A stretch of 64,000 nt of DNA from Nanosynbacter sp963524495 (GCA_046846435.1 CP128407.1:558001-622000); one strand, 5' to 3'. Counted from the stretch's first letter, positions 33,973-42,727 are shown. The notes: generated from the sequence alone by a model not told the origin. Program-made: numbers and translations.

Positions 33973-33978
33973 ATTATA
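33973..33978 (-). promoter_or_regulatory. -10 box, leaderless HNH nuclease
   Basis: TATAAT on the minus strand ending 6 nt before ATG 33966. It overlaps the plus-strand pepN box by four bases. Confidence 0.65.
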
Positions 33979-33980
33979 AT
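33975..33980 (+). promoter_or_regulatory. -10 box, leaderless aminopeptidase gene
   Basis: TATAAT ending 6 nt before ATG 33987. It overlaps the divergent HNH-gene box at 33975-33978. Confidence 0.65.
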
Positions 33981-33986
33981 GAAAGT

Positions 33987-36503
33987 ATGAAAACAGTTCC
34001 ACGCTTAATCGACACCTTTATACCACATCATTACGCATTAACCCTCGACCTAACACGCGCCGAAGAAAAAGCGTTTTCTGGCACAGTGATTATTTCTGGC
34101 GAGTCAACTGGCGAGTCAATTTCGCTGCATTCTAAAGAATTAACTATTCATTCAGCGTTGATTGACGATCAGCCAGCTGAGTTCTCTCATGGTGAATTTG
34201 ATGAGCTGCGCCTGTTACATCCAGAGTTTTCCAGCGGCCAACATGTCGTTCACATTGAATTTTCCGGCACCATCACCGACGCCATGCATGGACTCTATCC
34301 ATGTTATTTCACCCACAATGGCGTGAAAAAGCAGCTGTTTGCCACCCAATTTGAATCGCACCACGCCCGCGAAGTCTTTCCGTGTGTTGACGAGCCAGCC
34401 GCCAAAGCCACCTACGACGTGACGCTCGTGACCACTCCGGAATTGACTGTCCTTGGTAATATGCCCGTCACTGAATCATCCGAAAAGGATGGCACGCTGA
34501 TAACAACTTTTGCCACCACGCCACGAATGAGCAGCTACCTACTTGCTTTTGTTGTCGGTGAACTCCACAAAAAAACCGCTCACACCACCTCTGGTGTCGA
34601 AGTAAATGTCTGGGCCACGCCGGCCCAGAGCGAGGAGACCCTGGATTTTGCACTAGACATTGCCACTCGCTCAATTAATTTTTATGATGAATATTTTGGC
34701 GTACCATATCCGCTGCCAAAGTCTGACCACGTAGCGCTGCCAGATTTCTCGTCAGGCGCCATGGAAAACTGGGGACTCATCACCTACCGCGAAAGCTGCC
34801 TGCTGGCTGACCCGAAATTAACGCCGGAATCATCCAAGCGCTTCATCGCTACTGTCATCGCCCACGAACTCAGCCATCAATGGTTTGGCAATTTAGTGAC
34901 CATGCAGTGGTGGAATGACCTGTGGCTGAATGAGAGTTTCGCCAATATGATGGAATACGTGGCGGTCGACGCGCTACATCCTGAATGGCGGATGTGGGAG
35001 GATTTTGCGACGGGCGAGGTCACCGCGGCACTGCGACGCGATAGCCTGGACGGCGTACAGCCCGTGCAGGCCGATGTTAATCACCCGGACGAGATCAGCA
35101 CCTTGTTCGACCCAGCGATTGTCTATGCCAAGGGCGGGCGGCTATTAGTGATGGTACGGCGGCTGATTGGCGAGAAAGCATTTCGCGCTGGGCTGAAGTC
35201 ATATTTTGAGAAATTTGCCTACCAAAACACTGTCGGTAATGATTTATGGCAGGAGCTAGAAACCGCCAGCAGCCAGCCGATTGTTAATTTGATGAATACC
35301 TGGATTTCGCAGCCAGGACTACCAATTGTGCAAGTTGAGCAGAACAACTCCGGCGAGCAACCGACCGCTACCCTCCGCCAAGAACGATTTTTCATCGGCA
35401 ACCATCAGCCATCCGACGCCTTGTGGCCGATTCCGCTGTTCGCCAATCAGCCGCTTGATGATATTCTGACTGAGCGCGAGAAAATATTTACGGCAAATGG
35501 CGACGTTCGGCTGAACTGCGGACTGAACGGACATTTCGTAACGCACTATGACTCAGCAACACGAGATCGATTAATCGAAAAGGCAGCAGAATTACCGACG
35601 TTAGATAAAATTTGCTTGTTGCAAGACATGACGTTGTTGGCGCGGTCTGGACGAGAAAGTTCGGCGGCACTGCTGCCGCTGGCACGCGTTTTTCAGCACG
35701 AGACCAATGAAAGAGTCTTTAATAAAGCCGGGACAAATTTGGTGGAATTACGCAAATTCGTCGACGACAATGAAGCAGGACGCGCTCGGCTAAAGCAGAT
35801 TTCTGTTGAATTTGCCCGCGATACATTCATGGAACTTGGCTGGGATGAGCAGGACGGCGAATCTGATGACGATCGCGAGCGGCGCACGGCAGCGCTAGGT
35901 TTGATGTTATACGGCGAGGATCCGGCAGCGCTCGCGGAGGCCAAAAGACGCTTTGATGAGACTAACTCAGATGATTTACCAGCTGAGATTCGCCCGCTGA
36001 TTATCAATGCCAATGTCAGATACTTCGAGACGCCAGAAATGATTGACAAACTTTTTACGATATATCAGAATACGCCGTCAGCCGACCTGCAAGTTGATAT
36101 CGCGCTAAGCCTGACCTCGACGAAGAATCCAGTGACTGCCGAGCGAATTTTAACGGCGATCAAGGATGCTGACATTATCCGCCCGCAAGATGCCAGCCGC
36201 TGGTTTATTTACCTCATCCGCACGCGAGAAAACCGGAAAATTGCCTGGAACTGGCTGAAAGAAAATTGGTCGTGGGTGAAAGACACCTTTGGCGGCGATA
36301 AAAGCTACGATAATTTTATCCGCTACGCTGCCAGCGCTCTGTTGACCCGCGATGAGTTAAACGATTTTACCGAATTTACCACGCCGCTGCGCGCCGAACC
36401 AGCCCTAACCCGCACCATCGATCTGGGCGTCCGCGAGATTGCCGGCAGAGTAGCACTGATTGAGCGGGATCAGGCGGCGGTTATTGATGCACTTAGTAAT
36501 TAG
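33987..36503 (+). CDS. pepN: M1 family aminopeptidase
   Basis: Zinc aminopeptidase removing N-terminal residues from peptides. 838 residues. GAMENWGLITYRE is the substrate-binding motif near 256-268, and VIAHELSHQWFGNLV followed by NESFA supplies the HEXXH-(18)-E zinc site near 290-320. A C-terminal helical ERAP1-like domain follows. No signal peptide is visible, so it probably acts on imported peptides, consistent with the anchored peptide-binding protein at 5.3-7.1 kb. ATG 33987 is 6 nt after the -10 box; an in-frame ATG at 33960 would precede it and is rejected. Confidence 0.95.
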   Translation: MKTVPRLIDTFIPHHYALTLDLTRAEEKAFSGTVIISGESTGESISLHSKELTIHSALIDDQPAEFSHGEFDELRLLHPEFSSGQHVVHIEFSGTITDAMHGLYPCYFTHNGVKKQLFATQFESHHAREVFPCVDEPAAKATYDVTLVTTPELTVLGNMPVTESSEKDGTLITTFATTPRMSSYLLAFVVGELHKKTAHTTSGVEVNVWATPAQSEETLDFALDIATRSINFYDEYFGVPYPLPKSDHVALPDFSSGAMENWGLITYRESCLLADPKLTPESSKRFIATVIAHELSHQWFGNLVTMQWWNDLWLNESFANMMEYVAVDALHPEWRMWEDFATGEVTAALRRDSLDGVQPVQADVNHPDEISTLFDPAIVYAKGGRLLVMVRRLIGEKAFRAGLKSYFEKFAYQNTVGNDLWQELETASSQPIVNLMNTWISQPGLPIVQVEQNNSGEQPTATLRQERFFIGNHQPSDALWPIPLFANQPLDDILTEREKIFTANGDVRLNCGLNGHFVTHYDSATRDRLIEKAAELPTLDKICLLQDMTLLARSGRESSAALLPLARVFQHETNERVFNKAGTNLVELRKFVDDNEAGRARLKQISVEFARDTFMELGWDEQDGESDDDRERRTAALGLMLYGEDPAALAEAKRRFDETNSDDLPAEIRPLIINANVRYFETPEMIDKLFTIYQNTPSADLQVDIALSLTSTKNPVTAERILTAIKDADIIRPQDASRWFIYLIRTRENRKIAWNWLKENWSWVKDTFGGDKSYDNFIRYAASALLTRDELNDFTEFTTPLRAEPALTRTIDLGVREIAGRVALIERDQAAVIDALSN

Positions 36504-36547
36504 ATCTATTTGGCCTTAGGCGTTACCTCTATGTTGTAGTGGCATAG

Positions 36548-37636
36548 CTAGTCGATAACGACAGATTGCTTGCCGCTCTGCTCTCCATCAACAGCTATCG
36601 CTAGTATCTGCATGTCGCGTCCCTCATATTGCGGATGTTTTACTATGAATAGCTCCGCCGCAAAACGCATTTGACGCTGTTTTTTGGCGGTGATAGCCGC
36701 CAGCCCGTCACCAAAGTCATCATTTTTACGGTATTTGACCTCTGTGAAATACAAAACATCATCTTTCACACTGACAATGTCGATCTCACAGTACCGCGTC
36801 CGCCAATTGCGGGCGATGATCTCATGTCCGTCCGCCGCCATCCAGTCTGCAGCCGTCTGCTCACCCGCGTCGCCGATGGCACGTGTAGTGAAAGATACAG
36901 GTAAACAGATGGCAGGTTCGCCGTCATCCTCCTCCAGAGTACACTCTTCACTCGTATCTCCACCGGAGATAATACTTCGTGAGCGTTCGGCTGAAACGTC
37001 CGCTCCTCGCGAACGTTTCACAGCCTCTGTCGGAGGAGACAGCGAACCCGCCTCCGCATACTTCGCCAGCGGCGCAAAGCTCAGCCGGTGCAGTGGCGTC
37101 ACGCCCAACCGCTCAATCGCCGCCTGGTGCTTGGCCACGCCATAGCCAGCATTTGACGCGAAGCCATACCCTGGATAGACTACATCTTGCTCGGCCATAA
37201 ACTGATCGCGCGCTACTTTGGCGATGATCGATGCTGCCGACACACTCGGGATCAAACCATCAGCCTTCGCCATCACCGCCACATATTGTTCCAGCGCCGT
37301 ATCCGCCAGAAAATTAACCGTCCCGTCAATGATAATTTCATCAAATGCCAAATTCTTCTCTTTGCATTGCGACTGAATTTGTTTGACCGCTCGCCGCGTC
37401 GCCAATCGCAGCGCCTGGCTCATGCCAACGTCGTCAAGTTCCCTGGCGCTTACCCAGCCTAGCGCCCACGCAGCCGCCTGCTCACGAATCACCTCATCCA
37501 AAGCCTCGCGGCGTTTTTTGGTCAACTTTTTACTGTCATTAAGGCCCTCAATCTCAGCACCGCCCAAAATCACCGCGCCCACCACCAGCGGCCCCGCCCA
37601 TGGCCCACGTCCGACTTCATCAATGCCGAGGATCAT
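36548..37636 (-). CDS. rnhB: Ribonuclease HII fused to a YraN (UPF0102) nuclease-like domain
   Basis: 362 residues. Residues 1-195 are RNase HII, which removes ribonucleotides from DNA: GIDEVGRGPWAGPLVVGAV with D6 and E7, IIDGTVN, SVSAASIIAKVARD. Residues about 250-350 are a YraN-like domain with a PD-(D/E)XK-type core: GDAGEQTAADWMAADGHEII, RYCEIDIVSV and YFTEVKYRK. The ~50-residue linker is rich in Ser, Arg and Glu and its DNA contains two hairpins. These two genes are often neighbours in bacteria; here they form one chain. The first 17 nt overlap the upstream membrane gene. Confidence 0.92.
   Translation of the reverse strand: MILGIDEVGRGPWAGPLVVGAVILGGAEIEGLNDSKKLTKKRREALDEVIREQAAAWALGWVSARELDDVGMSQALRLATRRAVKQIQSQCKEKNLAFDEIIIDGTVNFLADTALEQYVAVMAKADGLIPSVSAASIIAKVARDQFMAEQDVVYPGYGFASNAGYGVAKHQAAIERLGVTPLHRLSFAPLAKYAEAGSLSPPTEAVKRSRGADVSAERSRSIISGGDTSEECTLEEDDGEPAICLPVSFTTRAIGDAGEQTAADWMAADGHEIIARNWRTRYCEIDIVSVKDDVLYFTEVKYRKNDDFGDGLAAITAKKQRQMRFAAELFIVKHPQYEGRDMQILAIAVDGEQSGKQSVVID
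36991..37042 (-). repeat. Two hairpin-forming repeats in the rnhB-yraN linker
   Basis: First hairpin 36991-37023: CTGAAACGTCCGC against GCGAACGTTTCACAG, nearly complete pairing around TCCTC. Second 37027-37042: CTGTC-GGAGGA-GACAG, perfect 5-bp stem. Both fall exactly in the poorly conserved linker, as expected if palindromic DNA was inserted between two domains. Confidence 0.5.
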
Positions 37637-38129
37637 GCGCGCGCTGACCCTTTTTCACATCCTTTTTTACGCCCGAACGTATGAACACCCAGCCGATCCA
37701 CACCGCCGCCGCACCCAGCGTATTTGCCAAAATATCCCAATTGGTATCGTCCAACGTGATGTGCGCCAAACCAACCTTGACCATAAATAATTCCGCCAAC
37801 TCATTGACGCAGCCTAGCGCCGACACCAGTGCAAACACCGAAAACACCATCACCAACCAGTGCGCCCGCCAGCGCGTCGCCAGCACTAAATATATCCACA
37901 ACAATCCCGTAAACAGTCCGCCGCCCACGAAATGCGTAGTAAAACTAGTGTCTCGCCCCTCGATCAGCGGCGATGGCAAATACCACGAGATGAAAAACAG
38001 CACGCACGCAACATATAGCAGCCAGCGGTACTTTACTTCATCAGTAAAGCCATGATGGCGCAACACATACGGCACCGCAAATACCAAAGTCACGGGGACA
38101 AACACAGAAATATAATGAAAGATTGACAT
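37620..38129 (-). CDS. VanZ-like / DUF2238-like membrane protein
   Basis: 169 residues with five helices, near 5-24, 35-52, 66-85, 90-112 and 132-155. The segment CVNELAELFMVKVGL followed by DDTNWDILANTLGA resembles the loop shared by VanZ-like and YjdF/DUF2238 proteins; function unknown. ATG 38129 lies 6 nt after TATAAT, so the message is leaderless, and the 3' end overlaps rnhB by 17 nt. Confidence 0.68.
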   Translation of the reverse strand: MSIFHYISVFVPVTLVFAVPYVLRHHGFTDEVKYRWLLYVACVLFFISWYLPSPLIEGRDTSFTTHFVGGGLFTGLLWIYLVLATRWRAHWLVMVFSVFALVSALGCVNELAELFMVKVGLAHITLDDTNWDILANTLGAAAVWIGWVFIRSGVKKDVKKGQRAHDPRH

Positions 38130-38135
38130 ACTGGT

Positions 38136-38141
38136 ATTATA
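38136..38141 (-). promoter_or_regulatory. -10 box, leaderless VanZ-like gene
   Basis: TATAAT on the minus strand ending 6 nt before ATG 38129. It drives the VanZ-like and rnhB-yraN genes. Confidence 0.65.
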
Positions 38142-38151
38142 CCATGAGAAA

Positions 38152-38172
38152 ACCGCCCCCAGAGAGGGCGGT
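38152..38172 (-). terminator. Rho-independent terminator of rplS
   Basis: ACCGCCC pairs with GGGCGGT, followed on the minus strand by TTTTCTC. It lies 20 nt after the rplS stop and just before the next -10 box. Confidence 0.85.
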
Positions 38173-38191
38173 CTGTATGTCTCAAAACCAA

Positions 38192-38713
38192 TTACGCTTC
38201 TTTATGGCGGGCTGCGACCTCGGCGGCCTTGGCGTCAAGCTCCGCCTGAGCAGCATCTTTTTCAGCTTGCTTGGCAGCGGCAGCTTGTGCGGCTTCTTCT
38301 TTCAGGCGTTCTGCCTCGGCCTCAGCTTTAGCATCGTGGACATCATTGACAGCAGCGCGATCAAAGTTTTTTGCAGTCAGACGAGCTGACTTGCCAGAGC
38401 GCTTACGCAAGAAGCTGAGGAACTTGCGGCGAACCTTGGCGCGGCGGACGATTTCCACCTTTTCAATCAGCGGACTGTGCAGCAAGAACGATTTTTCCAC
38501 GCCAACACCTGACGCAATTTTGCGGACCGTGATGCGTGAGGTGTGCGACTGCTTGTTGTCGGTGCGAATGACCACACCTTCAAACATCTGGATACGCTCT
38601 TTGTTACCTTCTTTAATCTTCTGATACACACGAACGGTATCACCGCTGCGGGCATCAACAACTGCTTGCTTCTTCTGTGCTTGATTGACTTTGTTGATTA
38701 GTTCAAAACTCAT
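38192..38713 (-). CDS. rplS: 50S ribosomal protein L19 with extended tail
   Basis: L19 lies at the 30S-50S interface. Residues 1-115 are the normal protein: GDTVRVYQKIKEGNKERIQM, FEGVVIRTDN and GVGVEKSFLLHSPLIEKVEI. A C-terminal extension of about 55 residues is Ala/Lys/Glu-rich (AKAEAEAERLKEEAAQAAAA), probably helical, as in several CPR ribosomal proteins. The start has GAGGAA as Shine-Dalgarno and a long leader; the unit is monocistronic and ends at the terminator 38152-38172. Confidence 0.95.
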   Translation of the reverse strand: MSFELINKVNQAQKKQAVVDARSGDTVRVYQKIKEGNKERIQMFEGVVIRTDNKQSHTSRITVRKIASGVGVEKSFLLHSPLIEKVEIVRRAKVRRKFLSFLRKRSGKSARLTAKNFDRAAVNDVHDAKAEAEAERLKEEAAQAAAAKQAEKDAAQAELDAKAAEVAARHKEA

Positions 38714-38876
38714 ACTGTTTTCCTCTGTTTCGGGATCTTAACAGCTGGCCATATAGTTGTATCCCTATAGCTCCACACTGAAAGACTCGATATTTAATAT
38801 CACCGATACAATCAGTTACCGATTTTAGCACAATTACCCAAAGATGACAACTCCTGAAAACTTCACTAAACTGCGC

Positions 38877-38882
38877 TATAAT
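38877..38882 (+). promoter_or_regulatory. -10 box, leaderless malic enzyme gene
   Basis: TATAAT ending 7 nt before ATG 38890; a -35-like CTGAAA lies at 38854-38859 with 17-nt spacing. Confidence 0.65.
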
Positions 38883-38889
38883 TGATCGC

Positions 38890-40023
38890 ATGGATTACAA
38901 TATATTAGCACTCGAACTACACAAGAAATATAAGGGTAAAATTACCACCAGTTTGCGCGACCAGGAGGAGTTGGATCGCGATAAATTAAGCGCCTATTAC
39001 AGCCCAGGCGTGGGTGCAGTCAGCCAAGCGATTGCCGAAAATCCAGCAGACCTACCAAAGTACACCTGGACAAATAATTTGGTCGGCGTGGTTTCTGACG
39101 GTTCAGCGATTTTAGGCTTAGGCGATTTGGGACCAAAAGCCGCCATGCCGGTGATGGAAGGCAAGGCGCTACTGTTCAAGCATTTCGCCAATGTCGACGC
39201 CGTGCCGGTTGTCTTGGACGTTCACCAGCCAGAAGAAATTATTGCTGTGATCAAGGCAATCGCACCGAGCTTTGGGGCAATTAATCTCGAAGACATCGCT
39301 GCACCAAAATGTTTTGAGATTGAAGAGCGCCTGAAAGCTGAGCTGGACATCCCCGTGTTTCATGACGACCAGCACGGTACGGCAGTCGTGGTGTTAGCAG
39401 GACTAATCAATGCTGCGAAATTGACCAGACGAAACCTGGCAGCCTGTAAATTCGTGGTCATTGGCGCAGGCGCAGCTGGTACGGCCATCATCAAACTGCT
39501 ACATCTATACGGCGCAAGGAACATCGTGGCGGTAGATAGCCACGGCATTGTTGGCTCGTCTCGCACGGATTTGAATGCTGAAAAAACTGCGCTATTAGAA
39601 TACGTCGACGCTTCGCAAGCTGGCTCAATTGAAGACGCCATCACCGATGCTGACGTGTTCATTGGTGTGTCGCGCGCTGGGCTACTTACGCCTGAATTGG
39701 TACAAAAAATGGCCGATAATCCAATCATCTTTGCCCTAGCCAATCCAGTTCCAGAAATCATGCCAGACGTCGCTCGAGAGGCGGGCGTAGCAGTCATCGC
39801 CACTGGCCGCAGTGATTTTCCAAACCAAATTAATAATTCCTTGGCCTTCCCAGGCATCTTCCGCGGCGCCTTGGATCATGGTGTGAAAAAAATCACCGAC
39901 CAGCATAAACTGGCGGCCGCCGAAGCGCTAGCTGGACTAGTCGAAAACCCAACTGCTGAGGAAGTCATTCCTTCGCCGTTTGACGAGCGAGTAGCGCCAA
40001 CCGTCGCTCGTGTTATCATATAA
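38890..40023 (+). CDS. Malic enzyme, short bacterial form
   Basis: Oxidative decarboxylation of malate to pyruvate. 377 residues, the short form without the C-terminal phosphotransacetylase-like domain. YSPGVGAVSQAIAENP is the malic N-terminal motif with its catalytic tyrosine; GDLGPKAAMPVMEGKALLFK and FHDDQHGTAVVVLAGL carry the metal and lysine sites; FVVIGAGAAGTAIIKLLHLY is the Rossmann motif. Leaderless start. With lactate dehydrogenase nearby it suggests fermentative redox balancing. Confidence 0.93.
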   Translation: MDYNILALELHKKYKGKITTSLRDQEELDRDKLSAYYSPGVGAVSQAIAENPADLPKYTWTNNLVGVVSDGSAILGLGDLGPKAAMPVMEGKALLFKHFANVDAVPVVLDVHQPEEIIAVIKAIAPSFGAINLEDIAAPKCFEIEERLKAELDIPVFHDDQHGTAVVVLAGLINAAKLTRRNLAACKFVVIGAGAAGTAIIKLLHLYGARNIVAVDSHGIVGSSRTDLNAEKTALLEYVDASQAGSIEDAITDADVFIGVSRAGLLTPELVQKMADNPIIFALANPVPEIMPDVAREAGVAVIATGRSDFPNQINNSLAFPGIFRGALDHGVKKITDQHKLAAAEALAGLVENPTAEEVIPSPFDERVAPTVARVII

Positions 40024-40098
40024 CCCTATTCGCCACATGCTAACGATCATAATAGAAGCTGTCGGAGAGCTGGCCTCAGCGCGGCTTTTTGATATCCA

Positions 40099-41721
40099 CT
40101 AGATAACTCGATTAACTTCCTCAAGTGTCGTCTCGCCGCGCAAAGCCGCCAGCACGCCCGCCTGCAATAATGTCACCATGCCATGTTTCTTGGCTGTAGC
40201 CTCAATTGCTTCAGTGTGAACGTCGGCAATATCACCTCGCAGGAATTTCTGAATTTCCTCAGTCACCACCAGCTGTTCCATCACCGGGATACGCCCCTTG
40301 TAACCAAACGGTACCTCGTCGGTCGCCACGGGTCGCCACAGCTTGAACGTATCAAGATCAGGACAATCAACATGTGGTGGCAGATCCCGCATAACCTCTT
40401 TTACCCAATTGCGCGTCGCCTCATCTGGCTCATATTCTTCCTTGCTCTCATCATGTAGCCGTCGCACCAGCCGCTGAGCGATCAGTAGTCGCACCGCTGA
40501 ACTAAAGATTGGATTCTGCCCAATCATATCAATAATTCGGCTAAATGCCGCTGACGTCGAGTTAGCATGAAAGCTTGACAGAACCAGATGCCCGGTAATC
40601 GACGCCTGAATTGCTGTCTTGGCCGTTTCCTGATCACGAATCTCACCAACCATCACCACGTCCGGGTCGAGGCGCAGCACGCTACGCAGCCCATCATCAA
40701 ACCGCTGGCCAGCCGTCGTATCAATCGGGATTTGCGTAATGCCAGGAATGGTATTCTCTACCGGATCTTCCAGTGTAATCACTTTACGATCCGGTGTATT
40801 GAGCGCATTGAGAATGCTGTACAAAGTCGTTGACTTACCCGAACCGGTTGGCCCAACTAACAGCACCAGGCCACGCGGATGAGAAATAATCTCATCAATT
40901 TGCTCCCGTTCAGCCGCACCAATACTGAGCAAGTCTAGGTTCAACATCGAGGTGTCAAAATTAAATAAGCGCAGCACTACGTCTTGACCATACATGGTTG
41001 GCACCGCTTCGACACGGAGGTTAAGGAGGTGTGATACCCCGTCACGATGGATTTCTTGCTGCATGTGCCCCGACTGCGGCTCATTGGACGCCGTCGAAAT
41101 ATTTGCTCGCGAAGCCAGTGCCGCCATGATAACTCGATAACGATCACGGCCCAGCTCCGCCACCGAGTGCAGCGCGCCATCAACGCGCATCCGCACCCGA
41201 ATGGTGTCGCGCTGATTCTCAATATGAATATCCGATGCATTCAGCCGATCCGCCTGATCGATCAAATAGTTAAACACGTCGTTTGTACCGACGGTCGCCA
41301 ATGTCTGGCTGACCTGCTGGAGTGTGTCACTATCACCCTCTTTGGCGATTTCGATATTGTCATAGATCACTTTTTTCGGCGGATCAAATCGCAGCATTAA
41401 GGCCCGAAAGCCTGAGGCTGATATCAGGAAGAACTTAGCAATAATACCCTGCTCGCGGTAGTTATTAGTCATCGTCGCTACTAATGATTGTGGCGTCTGT
41501 GACGTAATGCCAAATCGATATGACTGCTCGTCAGGGTTTATCGCCAGTGGCACAACGTGTCCATTATACATCTCTTCAATCGTCAAAATATCACGAATCA
41601 GCGGAATTGTTTGTTCAAACTCGCGAGCATCCAGATATTGTAGGCCTAAAATCGCCGCTCGTTTCCGGGTTGCGTCTTCATCTTGATCGCGACGTTGTTG
41701 TTGAATTCGATCTTCATCCAT
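40099..41721 (-). CDS. pilB: Type IV pilus/type II secretion assembly ATPase (PilB/GspE)
   Basis: Cytoplasmic motor for pilus extension, 540 residues. Walker A VGPTGSGKSTTLYSILNALN near 285-304, Asp box ITLEDPVENTIPGI, Walker B LRLDPDVVMVGEIRDQETA and His box TGHLVLSSFHANS are intact, with an N-terminal N2 domain before them. The four-cysteine zinc site normally found in PilB/GspE C-terminal parts is absent. ATG 41721 is chosen over TTG 41724 because it is 7 nt after TATAAT. Pilins are at 7.8 kb and 22.0-23.9 kb; no platform gene is adjacent. Confidence 0.93.
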   Translation of the reverse strand: MDEDRIQQQRRDQDEDATRKRAAILGLQYLDAREFEQTIPLIRDILTIEEMYNGHVVPLAINPDEQSYRFGITSQTPQSLVATMTNNYREQGIIAKFFLISASGFRALMLRFDPPKKVIYDNIEIAKEGDSDTLQQVSQTLATVGTNDVFNYLIDQADRLNASDIHIENQRDTIRVRMRVDGALHSVAELGRDRYRVIMAALASRANISTASNEPQSGHMQQEIHRDGVSHLLNLRVEAVPTMYGQDVVLRLFNFDTSMLNLDLLSIGAAEREQIDEIISHPRGLVLLVGPTGSGKSTTLYSILNALNTPDRKVITLEDPVENTIPGITQIPIDTTAGQRFDDGLRSVLRLDPDVVMVGEIRDQETAKTAIQASITGHLVLSSFHANSTSAAFSRIIDMIGQNPIFSSAVRLLIAQRLVRRLHDESKEEYEPDEATRNWVKEVMRDLPPHVDCPDLDTFKLWRPVATDEVPFGYKGRIPVMEQLVVTEEIQKFLRGDIADVHTEAIEATAKKHGMVTLLQAGVLAALRGETTLEEVNRVI

Positions 41722-41728
41722 CAACCTT

Positions 41729-41734
41729 ATTATA
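41729..41734 (-). promoter_or_regulatory. -10 box, leaderless pilB
   Basis: TATAAT on the minus strand ending 7 nt before ATG 41721. Confidence 0.65.
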
Positions 41735-41761
41735 GCAAAAAGCTTATCCTTGGGCGAGTGC

Positions 41762-41767
41762 TATAAT
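41762..41767 (+). promoter_or_regulatory. -10 box, leaderless SpoU methyltransferase
   Basis: TATAAT ending 6 nt before ATG 41774; divergent from pilB. Confidence 0.65.
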
Positions 41768-41773
41768 GATATC

Positions 41774-42289
41774 ATGCCAGAAATTACCCTCCTCGTGCAC
41801 AATATTCGCTCGACGTACAATGTCGGTGCAATTATGAGAACAGCCGAAGGCTTTGGCGTCAGACAGATTATCTTTAGCGGCTATACGCCGTACCCCGATT
41901 TACGATTAGCCGACCCCCGGTCTATCGACCCAAGGCTGCCGCACATTACCGAAAAGTTAACCGCCCAGATTCACAAGACTGCACTGGGCGCAGAAACAAT
42001 GCTGCCCTTTAGCTACGTAGCCGATATTCGTCAGTGGCTGGCAGAGAATGCCAACAGGGAACGCTTACCCGTGATTGCCCTAGAGCAGTCAGCGTCGAGT
42101 ACAGAGCTCAATACGTTTCGGCCACCAGCCCGCTTTGCCCTACTCCTCGGCGAGGAGGTCCATGGCATTGAGCCGGACATTCTAGCGCGGTGCGATCACA
42201 TCGTCGAAATCCCCATGCGGGGTGCCAAGGAGTCATTTAATGTCTCAGTCGCGGCCGGTATCGCACTCTACGGCCTCTGTTTTTCCTAA
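41774..42289 (+). CDS. SpoU/TrmH-family RNA methyltransferase
   Basis: 171 residues, SPOUT trefoil-knot fold transferring methyl from AdoMet to a ribose in tRNA or rRNA. The three motifs are NIRSTYNVGAIMRTAEGFG near 8-26, LLLGEEVHGI near 125-134, and IPMRGAKESFNVSVAAGIAL near 149-168. No RNA-binding extension is present, so the target base cannot be named. An in-frame ATG at 41750 lies upstream of the -10 box and is excluded. Confidence 0.92.
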   Translation: MPEITLLVHNIRSTYNVGAIMRTAEGFGVRQIIFSGYTPYPDLRLADPRSIDPRLPHITEKLTAQIHKTALGAETMLPFSYVADIRQWLAENANRERLPVIALEQSASSTELNTFRPPARFALLLGEEVHGIEPDILARCDHIVEIPMRGAKESFNVSVAAGIALYGLCFS

Positions 42290-42302
42290 ATATAACCCCG
42301 GG

Positions 42303-42635
42303 CTAGATCATAATCCCTACGGGCGTAAATGATGTCACAATTGCCATTAAAATCAGCGTCACGTACCAAATCTTGCGATTAAATTGATACTTCTCGACCG
42401 ACACCACTAAAAGCAGGCCGACAATCAGTCCAACCGGCAGCGCCTGGATCGCTACCACGCCCAGCTCAATCGGCTGCTTCAGTCGCAACCACAATGCCGC
42501 CAGCACGACACACACCACCAACTTTACGAAAAAGGTGCTGTCATTTTCATACAGCCGCTCCCGACCTTTGCGGTTGGTGATGCTACTTGCCTTCGAGCGA
42601 TTACGAGCGTACGTTCGCGATTTTTGTTTTGCCAT
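42303..42635 (-). CDS. Small membrane protein with basic N-terminus
   Basis: 110 residues, not recognised. A basic start (MAKQKSRTYARNRSKASSIT) precedes three helices near 38-56, 63-83 and 90-108. It converges with the methyltransferase gene, leaving 13 nt between stops. ATG 42635 is preferred over upstream in-frame ATGs because its N-terminus looks natural. The -10-like TATGAT about 21 nt upstream suggests a short leader. Confidence 0.55.
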   Translation of the reverse strand: MAKQKSRTYARNRSKASSITNRKGRERLYENDSTFFVKLVVCVVLAALWLRLKQPIELGVVAIQALPVGLIVGLLLVVSVEKYQFNRKIWYVTLILMAIVTSFTPVGIMI

Positions 42636-42677
42636 AAGCTTTTTTATCATATCATACCAGGCGCACCATAGCAAAGC

Positions 42678-42699
42678 AGCCCCGCATGAAAGCGAGGCT
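42678..42699 (-). terminator. Hairpin after the FG-GAP gene, weak terminator
   Basis: AGCCCCGC and GCGAGGCT form an 8-bp stem with one G-T pair and a 6-base loop. No clear T run follows, so termination is uncertain. It lies about 30 nt after the FG-GAP stop. Confidence 0.4.
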
Positions 42700-42727
42700 A
42701 CCCTAAGTTTAGGTTATGAGAAATAAA

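Noticed and set aside
38789..38801. Small palindrome GATATT-T-AATATC in the rplS leader region
   Set aside because: Short AT-rich symmetry is expected by chance, and no promoter element anchors it.
40040..40098. Terminator downstream of the malic enzyme gene
   Set aside because: Only a 4-bp stem (GCTG-GCCT-CAGC) can be drawn, with GCGGC between it and the T run, so it is not convincing.
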